Positions 21,366 to 32,190 of a DNA stretch of 64,000 nucleotides are shown one piece after another. Every line of letters starts with the position of its first letter. Position 1 is the stretch's first letter. The DNA comes from Isochrysis galbana (Eukaryota > Haptophyta > Isochrysidales > Isochrysidaceae), in NCBI GenBank assembly GCA_018136815.1, contig CM030934.1:135817-199816 (forward strand). Direction: 5' to 3'. The translations under genes and the position numbers were made by a program. The notes beneath the pieces were generated by a model, which was not told the DNA's origin, ran no database searches, and saw nothing but the letters and a program-made list of their open reading frames with translations.

Positions 21366-22003
21366 TAGGCCATCGCGAAGCAGGAATCGGACCTCTTCTT
21401 CGACGACGAGCTAGAGTCGATCGAAGAGGAAGCTTTCGGAAGGATCGACTCGAGTTCAGAAATGATCGAGCTAGCGAACTCGTCGGTAGAGAGCGCTTGA
21501 CGCAATTCGTCGGCATGAGGCACGCCCACATCGAGATACGAGGAGGTAATCGACTCCGAAGATTCCGATGCTTGACGAGCGAGCCTATCGTTTGCTTGTT
21601 GGCGGCGAGCGGTGAGGGTGGATGAAGTAACCGCGGCGGCAACTATGTCGTGAATTTCGGAAGAATCGAAAGAATGGACGTCACTCTCCTCGAGATGGAG
21701 AGGATCGTGATCGGGCTCGAGAGCAACTAGGCGGGATAAGCCGTCGGCGTCCCAGTGAGTGACTCCAGGTTTGTGCACGACGTCGAATCGATATTCGGCT
21801 AGCTTCAGGACCCATCGCATGAGGCGCGAGGCTGGACCACCGGTGACTTGATCTTTCATCGTGTGAAGCCAGCGCAAAGCTGAATGGTCTACGACGAGGG
21901 TGAAGTGGCGACCCCAAAGATAAGGCCTCCAATTTCGGATCGATTCTAGCGCTGCTAGAAGTTCGATTTCAGTAACTGTCCAATGGCGCTCAGCCGGACT
22001 CAA
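21242..22003 (-). pseudogene. Ty3/gypsy RNase H
   Basis: The domain begins in the RT frame (FLVKTDGASKLGIAGVLAQ) and continues here: AYYGRSLSPAERHWTVTEIE, then LVVDHSALRWL and KPGVTHWDADGLSRL. The catalytic D-E-D set is present across the break. The frame changes at a GAGAGAG run near 22020. The domain removes RNA from the RNA-DNA hybrid during reverse transcription. Confidence 0.85.
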
Positions 22004-23660
22004 ACTACGACCGTAGTATGCAACAACGCGCTCTCTCCCTTGTCGTCTTTCTGAGCAAGGACGCCGGCGATGCCGAGCTTGCTAGCACCGTCGGTCTTAA
22101 CGAGGAAAGGACGGTCGTCTCGAGGAGGTGCGAGTACGGGTTCTTCACAGATAGCTTGCTTGAGATCTTCGATAGCCTGGCGACAGGCTTCTGTTTGCGA
22201 CTCGACCGGGACATCGCACCCTTTCCGCGTGAGAGCGGTTAACGGCGCTGCACGGATCGCAAAACGGCGTATAAAACGGCGGTAGTACGAGCACAGTCCA
22301 AGGAAAGAACGGACGGCTTCGATAGAGTTGATTTGGGTAGGGTCGATTTTCGAGACGGCTTCCACTTTCTTGGGATCCATCCGAAGACCTTCACGCGAAA
22401 CAACGTGGCCGAGATATTCAGCCGAGGTGGCAAAGAAAACGCATTTCGACATCTTGCAAGTGAGGCCCGCCCAGATGAGACGTTCCAAGACAAGATCAAG
22501 ACGGTGTAACATTTGTTGGAATGACGACTCTTCCCTGGCCTGCAGCGAGTCACCTACGCCTGTCGACCAGGCGCCGACATCATCCAAGTATGGCATACAA
22601 ATCTCCCATGCCAGCCCACCGAGAACGGCGTCCATGAGGCGGCACATATACGAGGGACCGGATTGAACACCAAAAGGCAAGTAATTGAACTCGTACTTGC
22701 CGCGATGAGTAGTGAACGCGGTGATATGTTTATCGGACTCTTTGATCGGTATACCCCAGAAACCAGATGCCAGGTCCAGGGTGCAAAGGAATAGAGAATC
22801 AAGGTTGCCTTGGCCGGACGACAATCGGTCGATGGCTTCTACCGTGAGGGGAAGAGGGCTGTCCTCTAGACGAAGCTTGGAGTTGACGTCGCGATAATCT
22901 ACGCAGAAACGTACGGAGCCATCCTTCTTAGTGACTAGCACGACTCGAGAGGCCCACGACGAATTTGATTTCCTAATGATGCCCGCGGACTCCATCTTGC
23001 AAACTTCGTCCTCTATGATCTTCTCACCCTCTCGTCCAACTCTAGACGGTGCGTGGCGGTGAGCTTCGGCTCCGGGGTTGAGCGGTAGCTCTACCTCCAT
23101 CACGTGAGTGTGATTCGGGTTGGTCGGGTCAATTGCGAAAGCAGCGATACGTCGGGCCAGTAGACGACGAACTTGTTCACGTTGGGGCATCGAGAGACGG
23201 CCTTCGGGGTCGATCTTGGCTGCCTCGAGGAGCTTACGCTGGTCCTCGTCGAGCGACTCAATCACATCCGGCGAGTTAACGGCCCCGACGCGGCGATATG
23301 TTCCAGCGTGAATTTTGAATCGAACCTGTAGCGAAGCTACAGGATGGAACGACGGAAGGTGTAGAGGTTTGGGGTCAGTGTTGACCACCGTAACCGCGAT
23401 GGTGTGGTCGGAGTTCGACCTCTCTACTTGGGGAATGACGAGAGGAGAGCTATCGATCGTTTCACGCGTAGGGAGTCGGTCCACGAGCATGGCGCAGTCT
23501 TCGTGTTCTCGAAGAGCTAGCGGAATTCGGACGTGAAACGTTGCCCGATGATAGGCCGGGATCGTGATAGGTTCGTGGGTGTATAGGAGGTACTCGGAGC
23601 CACATGATGCCGGCGCTTTGGCGGCAAACTCATCGGCCGTGCTGAAGAGAGGCTCGGTGA
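22000..23660 (-). pseudogene. Ty3/gypsy reverse transcriptase
   Basis: Motifs appear in order: SSWASRVVLVTKKDGSVRFC, VDYRDVNSKL, TLDLASGFWGIPI, FNYLPFGVQSGPSYMCRLMD, MPYLDDVGAW (catalytic YLDD at 22579-22590), AEYLGHVVSREGLRMDP and FLGLCSYYRRFI. The frame is open upstream to about 23650, where it meets the protease frame at an A5 run (23670s). Length and motif spacing are normal for Ty3/gypsy RT. Confidence 0.9.
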
Positions 23661-24200
23661 CTAGCTGGTTGTCGTTTTTGTGGCCTGCGGCCCTCGGAAG
23701 AAGTCAGTCGTGATTGGGTTCGCGGAGGTCGGACAGACCTGTGCACAAGTCATGCTGACAGGGACCACCGCTATCGGTGACGTCGAGACGCGAAAGATCG
23801 GCGGAGCGTCGGGGCTTGGACTGCCATTAACCTCAAGAGGAGCCACCGTGGATGGAGCACCGAGGGTGATAGAGCCGTCCGCGCTGTCGGAGGCGAGCTG
23901 AATCGAAGCGGCGTGCGTGGCTAAGAAGTCGTTCCCGAGCAGCAGCATCGGGTTGCCTTCAATCACCATGAACGTATGACGAAAGAGAAATCCACCGACG
24001 GAGAAGACGATTCGAGCCTTGCCTCGCGTGATAAGAGGCAGGCCGTCCGGACCGTGAAGCGGTGTCACTACGGCTTGTGGCAGCCGCTCGACGCATGCGT
24101 CTTTGGGTAGGCTGGACAAGAGGGAAGTGGTCACGACCGACGGGCCAGCTCCGGTGTCAGCGAGTGTGCTGTTGACCGTGAGAGCGGAGTCGGCTAAGAT
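23661..24200 (-). pseudogene. retropepsin-like aspartic protease
   Basis: LADTGAGPSVV at 24138-24165 carries the catalytic D-T/S-G, followed by TRGKARIVFSVGGF and the downstream hydrophobic-hydrophobic-G motif MLLLGNDFLATH. This is the usual single-domain protease that works as a dimer to cleave the polyprotein. It is in the same open frame as the carboxy half of the methyltransferase domain (to 25613). Confidence 0.8.
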
Positions 24201-25199
24201 AACTCCTTCTTTGCCGGTAGCCTCGCCGGAGCGGCAGACCACTAGGTCTCGAACATATAGGCAATGCCTTGGGTAGGCAGATGGTAGGGTATCCACGACG
24301 CTATCCGGTCGGTGCGCGGTCACGTGTGCGATGGTGTCGGACGGGGACGGGGTTGGTCGACAGCGTGGTTGCTCGGGTGAATTCGTCGTCATGGTGATCG
24401 TCGTCTCTTCGGGTAATCCGACTGCCGCTATCGTGGCAGAGGGTCTAGAGGCGTCGTCCTCGTTGGTAGCGGTGCAGGGTGATAGCTTGGGACTAGTGTA
24501 TCCCAGGCCTCTCTTGTCGGTGGGGTGCCTCGGGTGGTCGGACATCTTTTCCCAGTCTTTCTCGAGACGAGCTTGGGCTTCTGTCTTGGGTCTTCGAACT
24601 AATGAGGCTAGCTCTTCGGCGCGGATGCCTTTGGCTTCCACGAACTCGATCGGCGCTCGGACGGCAGCGGCGAGGTCGGATTCCTCGTCGGCGCCTCGTC
24701 CGGCTAGAGCTTGCGCTCTTATTTCGTCAGCGGTTTCGAGCGTGACGTTGGACCATTTCTGGTCCCCGTTCACTCCGAATGATTGCCATTGTTGGCGCCG
24801 CTTCCGGAGAGTCGTCGGCGTCGTCGGACGCGGCGAGCTCGCGCGTGCCGGAGGCGGGGCGGTCCATGGAGAGAATGGGTCGTGGAGAGTAGACTCGGAG
24901 GCGTAGAGTGGCGTGTCGTTGTCGTGGTTATCGTGGGTTTCTTTTTGGTCTTCGTGGTTGTCTGACTCGGGAGTAGCTGGACGGGAAACAACGGGGTCGG
25001 AAGAAACTTCACTAGATTCCCTCCCCCTCTCATAACGATGAAGAGCCGACCACGGCTCGTATGCGGTAGCCTCAGTCGAGCTAAGGGAAGGCCGGTCCGA
25101 TAGGCTGCGCCGCGCGCAAGCGAGTAGCTCCAACGCGGACAGTTTCTTCGTCGATGGCTGGTCTCCCTGTTGGCTCAAATGTCGAAGAAGAACAGGCAT

Positions 25200-25765
25200 C
25201 CAATGGGTCGCCATCGCTCCAGCTACACCGACGTAGGTGCGGCTGCGAAGAGCGCCACGGTGCGGTGAAGGAGAGAGGTTAGCCATGGCCGACTCACGGC
25301 CATCCACGACGCAGGTTGGCTGGAGAGGCGGCAGCCCTTTGGTGAGGTACAACCCGGTGGCTTTCTGGTGTCCAGTGCCGTGCTCCCAGGGTTGGACGAA
25401 TTGGGTCGGGGTCAACCCCCCGACTAAACGGCGAGCTTCCGCATGCATCCGAGGGTTCTCAACCGCTACAAACGGAGCAGTGGCGGAGGCCATTGACTTG
25501 AAGACGCGGGCGGCCGACTCAAGAGCGGCACGACGTCCGGGTTCTTGGAGAGCCATTGACTGCTGACGGCGGAGAGGTACGTGCAGGGCGGGTGGGCGAT
25601 GACTAGGTCCCAACCTAGGTTTTGGACATGAAGCGCGTCGCCTTGGAAGTGGGGCACGTAGTCAATCTCGGAAGGATACAAATCGCACGTAGCTACATCA
25701 GCTCCGGCGAGTAGGAACATGGAGGAGACGACGCCGCTAGTCTCACCAACGACGAGAACTCGTGG
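25200..25765 (-). pseudogene. phage/bacterial-type cytosine DNA methyltransferase-like domain, frame-broken
   Basis: The first part reads VLVVGETSGVVSSMFLLAGA then CDLYPS (SAM-binding motif I region), DALHVQNLGWDLVIAHPPCT (catalytic Pro-Cys at 25583-25591) and WLSKNPD. The frame then shifts by one near 25540. The second part carries APFVAVENPRMH (the ENV-like motif VI), TPTQFVQPWEHGTGHQKAT, LPPLQPT and RSRTYVGVAGAMATHW. These blocks, in this order, are those of the small cytosine C5 methyltransferase-like proteins common in phages and bacteria (HPPCTYLS, ENP, QPW.FG, KAT, RSRTY.GIA.AMA.QW). They are recalled, not searched. The role is inferred: methylation of element or host DNA. Confidence 0.8.
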
Positions 25766-25799
25766 GGCGTGACAGCCAGAAGTCAGCCCGTCTTGGACT

Positions 25800-28216
25800 T
25801 GTTGACTCGTCTTCGTGAGCTCAGCGCAAAGCTCATCGAAGTGCTTGGGTAGCGCGGCGGCAGGCGAGGCTAGGTGCCTGCGAGGCCGGCGGAGCTCTTG
25901 GGCTGCCTCCGTGAGGTGCCGAGGTAATACCACCGCAGAGCCGCTCGCTCGTGCACGAAGAGAGGCGAGAGCGTGGAGAGCGGGTGACGGGGTATCATCG
26001 CGGGTGCCGACATCGGAGTTGTTTCGAGAGGAATCGAAGGACTGGATCGCGGACGCATTGATCGCTGCCACGCGCATGATGGCGGTGGCAGTGGTATCGA
26101 GAGGCAGGCAGTGCTTGGAGGCTGCGACCGGTGGCCGCGGCGACGTAGGACGAATAGAAGAAGACTCGGATATCGACGACGTGGAGACGGGCTCAGAGGA
26201 CGGGATTGACGAAGAAACTCGGAGAAGTGGGGTGTCGGATTGCGGCGACGGACGCCGCGGCCGCGAGACCACCGGTGAGAGACATGAAGGACATGGCTTA
26301 GAGACTCGGTTGGGCTGGCTCAATGGGCGTAGAAGCTCGGTTTGGGAGGCGGCCGTTCCTCGACGTGCAAGGGAGTTGTGGTCACTCTCCATGGTCACGT
26401 CGGGAGAGGAATCGGGCCAGGCATCGACTTCGTTGCAATCTGTCGTCGGCGGGGTCGGCGCCGGCGAAAGAAGGGACGTGGCTGTCGTAGAAGCCGGCTG
26501 CGGGGAAGGCTGAGGCCAGGGTGGTGGCTCTGCGGCAGCGGCTGGCGTGGGTGGTGGCCGAAGAGGTTCTGCAATGCGAAGCATTCTTCGGAGGACTTGG
26601 CTCGGGCTAGCGGGTGGATGGACCGCTGAAATTACGGTGGATTCAGACTCGAATTCGGAAGACTCGGCGACTTGAGAGGGGCTAGGAGACGGCTGTGCCA
26701 GCTCCTCCATGGCTCTCGGTTGATGGGGTGGCGTGGGAACGCCGGTGGTCGACCGCAGACTCCGCGGTGACGTTAATTGGTACTCGGACTCGGACTCGTC
26801 GTTTCTGGCGTGCTGGGCACTGAAAACAGGGCTCACTTTCGAAATGGGAACGGACGGTGCCGGCCCAAAGGTGAAGCCCCCTGGCGTCGCAACCGTCGGT
26901 GAGGACGAGGCTGAAGCTTGTGATGACGATAGGGGCACGGTGGCCAGCACCGGTTGGCTCGGTGCGGCCGTAATCTCGGACTCGGTGACGGGCTTGATTA
27001 CGCGGGCTCGGGATGCATTGTCTTGTGCGATTGGACTCGGACTCGGAACGGAAACGGAAGGGATCGGCTCGGCGGCGTGCAGCTTGCTGGAGTGGCAGGC
27101 CGGCTGCGGCGAGACTCGAAACGGTGGCTGGGATAAGGACACAGTGGCTGTCGTCGAGGGCTTCGGCGTCAGCTTGTGTTTGGACTCGATACGCGGTGGC
27201 TCGTGAAACGGGGCTCGGGTGTGGTTGGAATTCTGGACGTGACCGGAGATTCCAAATGACTCAGACTCGGGGCGTGGAGGACCGAAGGTGAACACTCCCT
27301 CGGAAGGAGTGGTCGTCGGAGGCTCAGTGGGTGGCTGGAGCTCCGTTAATCCTGCGGTCGACCGCGTGGTAGGGCTCGGTGACATTGTAAACTCGGACTC
27401 GGACTCGGACTCGGATGGCTCAGAACGGGGTTTGCTCAAAACAGGCTTGGACTCGGACTCGAAAGAAAGTGGGGAAGAACCGGAGAACTGCGCCTCCATC
27501 GTCGTAGCGATGGAGACTGGTGATACCGGTGATGACTGGACTGGGCTCAGACTCGTAGATGGGCGCGCGGTGGCGTAAGACGAAGAGGGCAATTCTGAAC
27601 GTGACTTGGACTCGGACTCGTACTCGGGAGACGTTTTGTGGCTCGGACATGCGAAATTTGATTTGAGAGATTGAAGGTTGGATTGGGCCTGCGGCGGCTG
27701 GATTTTCGCAGACCGTGAGGTCTTGGACTGTTGATGCTTGGGGAGTGGCGTGGGGTAGCGGTTCAGCGGCTTGAGTTGATAGAGAGGCGGGGACGGTTGA
27801 CTTGGTTTGGAGGACTCGTGCGTGATATCGAGAACCAGGATGGAATTATCGGCATTGGGAGAAATAGGGGTAATCGGCGAGGAGGCAGGAGAAAGAGGGG
27901 GGTGGAGGTGGAAGGGCTTGTCTGGAACTTGCGGAATCTTAGGGTACCGGTTGGAGGCCGTAGAAGTACTCGGCCGTAGCATAATACGATCTTTTGGTGG
28001 GTGGCGTTCAGGCCCACTACCCTGGACTGGTAGCGGGGTGAACAGCGCGGACGTGGGCCCCGCCGGCGACCTACTGGGCCGGACGGAGAACAACCATCGT
28101 GCGGAGGCGGCGGTGGACTTCTGGGTCGTTACCACACTCGCCACTGCCACCTTCGCAGAGAAAACGAATGTACGGTTGGCAAACGACGGGGTTATGAGCT
28201 CCGTCGCCCGTGCCAT
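25800..28216 (-). pseudogene. Ser/Pro/Glu-rich linker upstream of the methyltransferase domain
   Basis: An open frame (25466-28216) of more than 800 disordered residues, with many SESESE, PPSPSP and TPGGFTFGP-type repeats, leads directly into the methyltransferase domain. No fold is recognised. TFGP recurs three times (near 26870, 27285 and in between), suggesting internal duplication. Such a long linker between gag and pol is unusual for Ty3/gypsy. Confidence 0.6.
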
Positions 28217-28931
28217 ACTTCCACAGGTCTGCTTCGGGCGTACCAGATGGAGCCCGGGGACGAAAGGCGCAGTACGCGCAGCCGTTGGCGTCGGTCCACT
28301 CCTTGACGTCGCGGTCTAAGTCGTCGAGACGCGGCGCCGTCATGGTGGCATCCGAGGGACGGCAGCGCGTGAGCGCAGCGCGAAGGGCCGGGTGACCCGC
28401 GTAACGAGAAATTTGCCAGAAACGGGCTCGTGCTCGAGACCAAGCTAGCTGGATCCCATTCCGAGAGGCCCGAATCGGCCGGAAGCCCAAGGCCGTTCGG
28501 AGGGGATCACATTGGCGACGAGAAGACGTGCTTTTGCCGAGAGGACGGTCAAGAAGTGCGTCCGGTAACGGAGACGATGCGGAGTAATTCGTAGGCGGAG
28601 GCGGAGCCCGACGATTGTCAGCGCCAGTCGCCTTGCGGTTCGAGTTGTTGTTTTGCGATTTTAATGCCTCGGCCACCGCTGCTTGGACGGCGGCGACCAT
28701 CGAAGCCGTAGTGTCCGCGGGGTTAGAGGCAGCCTTAGCAACCTTGGCGGTCTTGGTGGACTTGGAAGTAGTCGCCGGCGGCGTCACGGCGGCGACCGCG
28801 ACCGACGTCTGTTGTTGGCTAGCACGGGCTTGTTCGTACGGCTCAGGTAGCGCTGGCAGAGGTTGACGCACGAAAGGGCCGAGCGAGGGAGCTCGTGGTT
28901 CTCGACGCGGAAGCGAGTCTTTGCAAGACAC
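28071..28931 (-). pseudogene. Cys-rich gag carboxy-terminal domain
   Basis: The frame has an Ala/Gln-rich helix (MVAAVQAAVAEALKSQ), then a Cys cluster: CAYCAF, then CQPYIRFLCEGG and ECGNDPEVH. The Cys/His spacing is not the CCHC zinc knuckle usual in nucleocapsid but would suit a zinc fold, so nucleic-acid binding is a guess. It overlaps the gag frame upstream and the linker frame downstream, both in other frames. Confidence 0.55.
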
Positions 28932-30680
28932 TCGCCAAACTTGGTCGCGTTATCCACGCCGCGAGCCGCGTCGACCTTGTCGTTCCGAATGATGGACTCG
29001 AATCGTTGATTGATATCGTGCGACATGTTTGGGTGGTCCCAGACCGTCGTGGCATCCACCTTCGCGTCACCCATCTTGCGGACGTACGCGCGCACCAAAT
29101 TCTTGGATAACTCTAAGAGATCGGAGCCGGCTTCACGGGCTACGAGCCTGTCCCACTCCATGGAGGCGGAGTCTTTGGCGAAGCCGGGCACGTTGGCCGC
29201 GAAGGTGGCGTCGCACTTGCGGAGAAGCACGTCGCAGGCCAGCGGGGTTGAGAGAGAGGACCGGGTCTTCGGCGAGATCGAGGAGGAAGGCGTAGATCCT
29301 TTGGTTGCCGGTGGTGCACAAGTTGGCGGCCGCTAGCAAGGATGTAAAGATTTCACGGTGGTCGCAGCCGAGCGAGAGGGCGCGCTCGAGCGGCTTGATG
29401 AAGGACAGACGAAAATCATTCCAGGAGGTGGCCGCTGTCTGGACGTTGTCCGAGGCCAGGCCCTTCGGGAACTTGATCTCGGAAAGCTCTTTGCCCATTC
29501 GGACTTGGTGATGGAGGGTGCGGTCGAGGAAGAAGCGGCTCCGAGCCCACTTGGTCACGTGCTCCTTCTCGAAAAACACGCGGTAGTGCCAAACATTGCC
29601 GGCTCGAGAGAGGCCGCCGTTGAGAATGGCGTGGATGAGCTCGAAATCGTCGGACTTCCTGTAGAGAGAGGCTACCTCGTAGGCGGCATCCTCAAACAGT
29701 TGGCCCCACGAGGCTAGGATGACCTCTCGCTCAGAAGCATCACCGGCGAGGCTTGGATCGACGGGATGGCGCCGAGCCGCCGGATTTGGAAGCGAGCGGA
29801 GGCCCGCGACGGTGGGTGGAGGTTGGGGATCAGAAACAGGCTCGGCGGACGTGACAGGAACGGGCGTATTGAATACGGGATCGGAATTCGAATTCGGCGG
29901 AACGGAGAACGGCGCGGCGGGCAAAGGTTGAGAGGGGACTCAACCGAGGCCGGAGGGGCACCAATGGAGTTGTCTCCTTCTTCCACAAGCGGTGGCGAAG
30001 TTTCGACTCGAGGAGAAGTCGTAGTGCCCGCTTGGCCTTGTAGAATGCTGAGTATCGCGTTGAAGGTAGACCCCACCTCCCGCTGAAATTCTTCGTGGCG
30101 TTGGGCGGCTTGGAGGGTAGAGGATCAAGGCGGTCGACAGCGCCGCGGAGAGCCTCAATCTGGACTTGTTGGTCCATGATTTGGGCGGCGCCGACGGTGG
30201 CGGTCGGAGGTGGAACGAAGTTACGCTTGGGGTACGAGTACGTCGACGGGGGTGGAACAAACTCTTCATTTGGTGGGGCTCGAAAGGAGGAGGGACCGGA
30301 CGGAACCACATCATCTTCAGCACCAACCACAGAGGGATTGAGAGAGGAAGGAACACTTGGCAAAGGATCAGCAAAAGAAAGGAGAGGAAAGGCCGCCGGT
30401 GGAGCAACGGACGAGGCGAGAGGACCCATTCCAGCTCCAGTTGACGGGGTGTGAGTAGAGGCCCGAGGAGGCGGCGGAACTTCGACCGTCGGCGCGGAGA
30501 GGCGAGAGGAGGGGAGAACTGGCTCGGAAAGACTCTCTTTTGAAGAAGGGAGGGGTCCACAAGGCTCTCTTCCCGGGAGACTTCGACCCGTACGATTCGA
30601 GAACCGAAGAAGAAGAGACGGGCTCATGACGCGGGGACAATGAAGATTTCTCGAGGGGAGAACTCGACATGGCGACCGGA
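28784..30680 (-). pseudogene. Ty3/gypsy gag (capsid region), frameshifted
   Basis: An amino-terminal Pro/Ser-rich region (about 30680-29950) is followed by an alpha-helical capsid-like stretch: FELIHAILNGGLSRAGNVW, then SWNDFRLSFIKPLERALSLG and LLAAANLCTTGNQRIYAFLL. It then continues in another frame with FGECLAKTRFRVENHELP. The position after the leader and before the Cys-rich domain supports gag. At least three frame changes occur. Confidence 0.6.
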
Positions 30681-31896
30681 GCCGAAGGCGCGAGCGAAGA
30701 TTTTGTGCTTGTCAGAGCAAGGCTGATCTCACTCTTGGAGATTGCCTGCGAGGGCGCGCCGGCAGCTAGCGCGGAACGCGGTTCTTGTGGGGAGCTCATG
30801 GAGCTTCTCGGGGGTGACTACGGGCATGGTGATCGACGCACGACGCACGACGCACGCACGGAGCACGGTGGGCGCGGAAGTGCGAAAGGAGGCTTGTGGG
30901 AGGTGGTGGCAGGGACTGGGGTGGCTCAGGCGCGTGCTTGACTTGTATTGACTCGTTGACTGGGGTATAGACTCGGGAACTCGGGGGGACTCGCTTGGGA
31001 ACACGGTGGGACTCGACGAAGTTGCTAAAAAATCACTCACAAGAAACCAAACCAAGTCCTTGGGCTCAGAAACTAACGTAAACACTCCGGAATCATACGA
31101 TAAACAACCCCTCCCCGCGCGGCGAAGGCTGAGTCGCGATCGCTCGTCATGCGCGAAGATATACGGAAAGAGAGCGCATAACTACGCCACCGAAGGGTTC
31201 GAACTATCGTTAAAGTGGAACTCGTCCGCTGAAGCCAACGCGGAGGGTCGAGGAGGATCCAAACTCGCGCGGGGGAAGAAGGCGATGTGCGGAGAGACCT
31301 TCTAGACAAGCGACGAGCAAGGGGCGACGAAACAAGACGCGAGACGCGAGGCGCGTGCCATTCGTTTTGCCTTTCTTTCATCGAAACCGCGACGAAACTA
31401 ACATTAAACGTCGGTGCCCCCTCCGCGAGGATCGCGAAGAAGAACGGACGAGATGGAGGCAATCATCGAAGGAACCGCGAGAGAATCGAAGCGAGGGGGG
31501 GAACAACGACGGCCGGAGGAAACGAACCGCGCGCGGGGGAGAAGAGAACCTCGCGCGGGGGGGGGGGATTAATATAACGGCCGGAGGCGACGGACGGCAC
31601 GCCGAGGGAAAGAACCTGCCGCGGGGGGGGCGAGGGACCGAGGGCACGGCGGGGCAGCGTGGGAGGGCGCGAGGCCGATCTCGGAGCGAGATCGCGTCCT
31701 TTCCCTCGCGGAGCGCGGAGAGACCCCCCACGAGATATCTTGGGACCGGAGAATGTTTTGGACGAATCTTCTTGCCGTCGGCCGAGGAGAGGCGGACGAG
31801 AGAGAGAGAGAGAGAGAGAGAGAGTCTCGCAGAGCGACTGCAGAACGAGAAGTCGAAGTCATGCCGGTTTATTACCTTAAACGAGCCAACAATTAT
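30681..31896 (-). other. leader of the Ty3/gypsy element
   Basis: About 1.2 kb between 5' LTR and gag, unusually long. It holds a GA microsatellite at 31799-31824 and G-runs (31555-31570, 31622-31632). The sequence just inside the LTR (TTGGCTCGTTTAAGG on the minus strand, about 31880) is where a primer-binding site should lie. No coding domain was seen. Confidence 0.5.
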
Positions 31897-32091
31897 AGTA
31901 ACAGCAAAAACAAAATTCGAATCGCAAATTTCGAGACCAAAACCTGCAAACCTGGACTTGAGACCATGGGGAATCCGAATCTGTGTGTCTTGTGCGTCAG
32001 TGGCAACACGGGGAACTGTTCAATTGTAATTGTGAGCGCGTATTACCTAATATTCAGCCTTCACAGCCTTCAGATGGGCAGGAATACAACN
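31897..32091 (-). repeat. 5' LTR of the Ty3/gypsy element
   Basis: Direct copy of 19424-19620. Its outer end (TGTTGTATTCC) coincides with the first N of the gap, so the last base and the right-hand target duplication cannot be seen. Confidence 0.85.
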
Positions 32092-32190
32092 NNNNNNNNN
32101 NNNNNNNNNNNNNNNNNNNNNNNNNNNNNNNNNNNNNNNNNNNNNNNNNNNNNNNNNNNNNNNNNNNNNNNNNNNNNNNNNNNNNNNNNN
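32091..32190. other. assembly gap (100 N) at LTR edge
   Basis: Exactly 100 N, beginning where the LTR ends. It conceals the right flank of the retrotransposon and the 5' exons of the next gene. Confidence 0.95.

Larger units (their letters stand above)
19424..32091 (-). mobile_element. Ty3/gypsy chromodomain retrotransposon carrying a cytosine methyltransferase domain
   Basis: Two direct LTRs (19424-19620 and 31897-32091) bracket 12.7 kb. In element order on the minus strand: 5' LTR, long leader, gag, Cys-rich domain, long Ser/Pro-rich linker, cytosine methyltransferase-like domain, retropepsin, reverse transcriptase, RNase H, integrase, chromodomain, polypurine tract next to GTCGGGGGG, 3' LTR. 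LTRs start TGTTGTATTCC. Order RT-RH-IN and the integrase-linked chromodomain define a chromovirus-type Ty3/gypsy element. The frame changes at almost every domain border, so this copy is probably inactive or carries indel errors. The left flank is the zinc knuckle of another element's gag. The right flank is hidden by a gap. Confidence 0.9.

Noticed and set aside
25815..27290. Plus-strand frames of up to 232 codons opposite the gypsy linker
   Set aside because: Antisense of the Ser/Pro-rich linker; no motif of their own.
31190..31240. GGGTTCGAAC resembling a tRNA T-arm in the gypsy leader
   Set aside because: No acceptor or anticodon arm could be folded around it; treated as chance.
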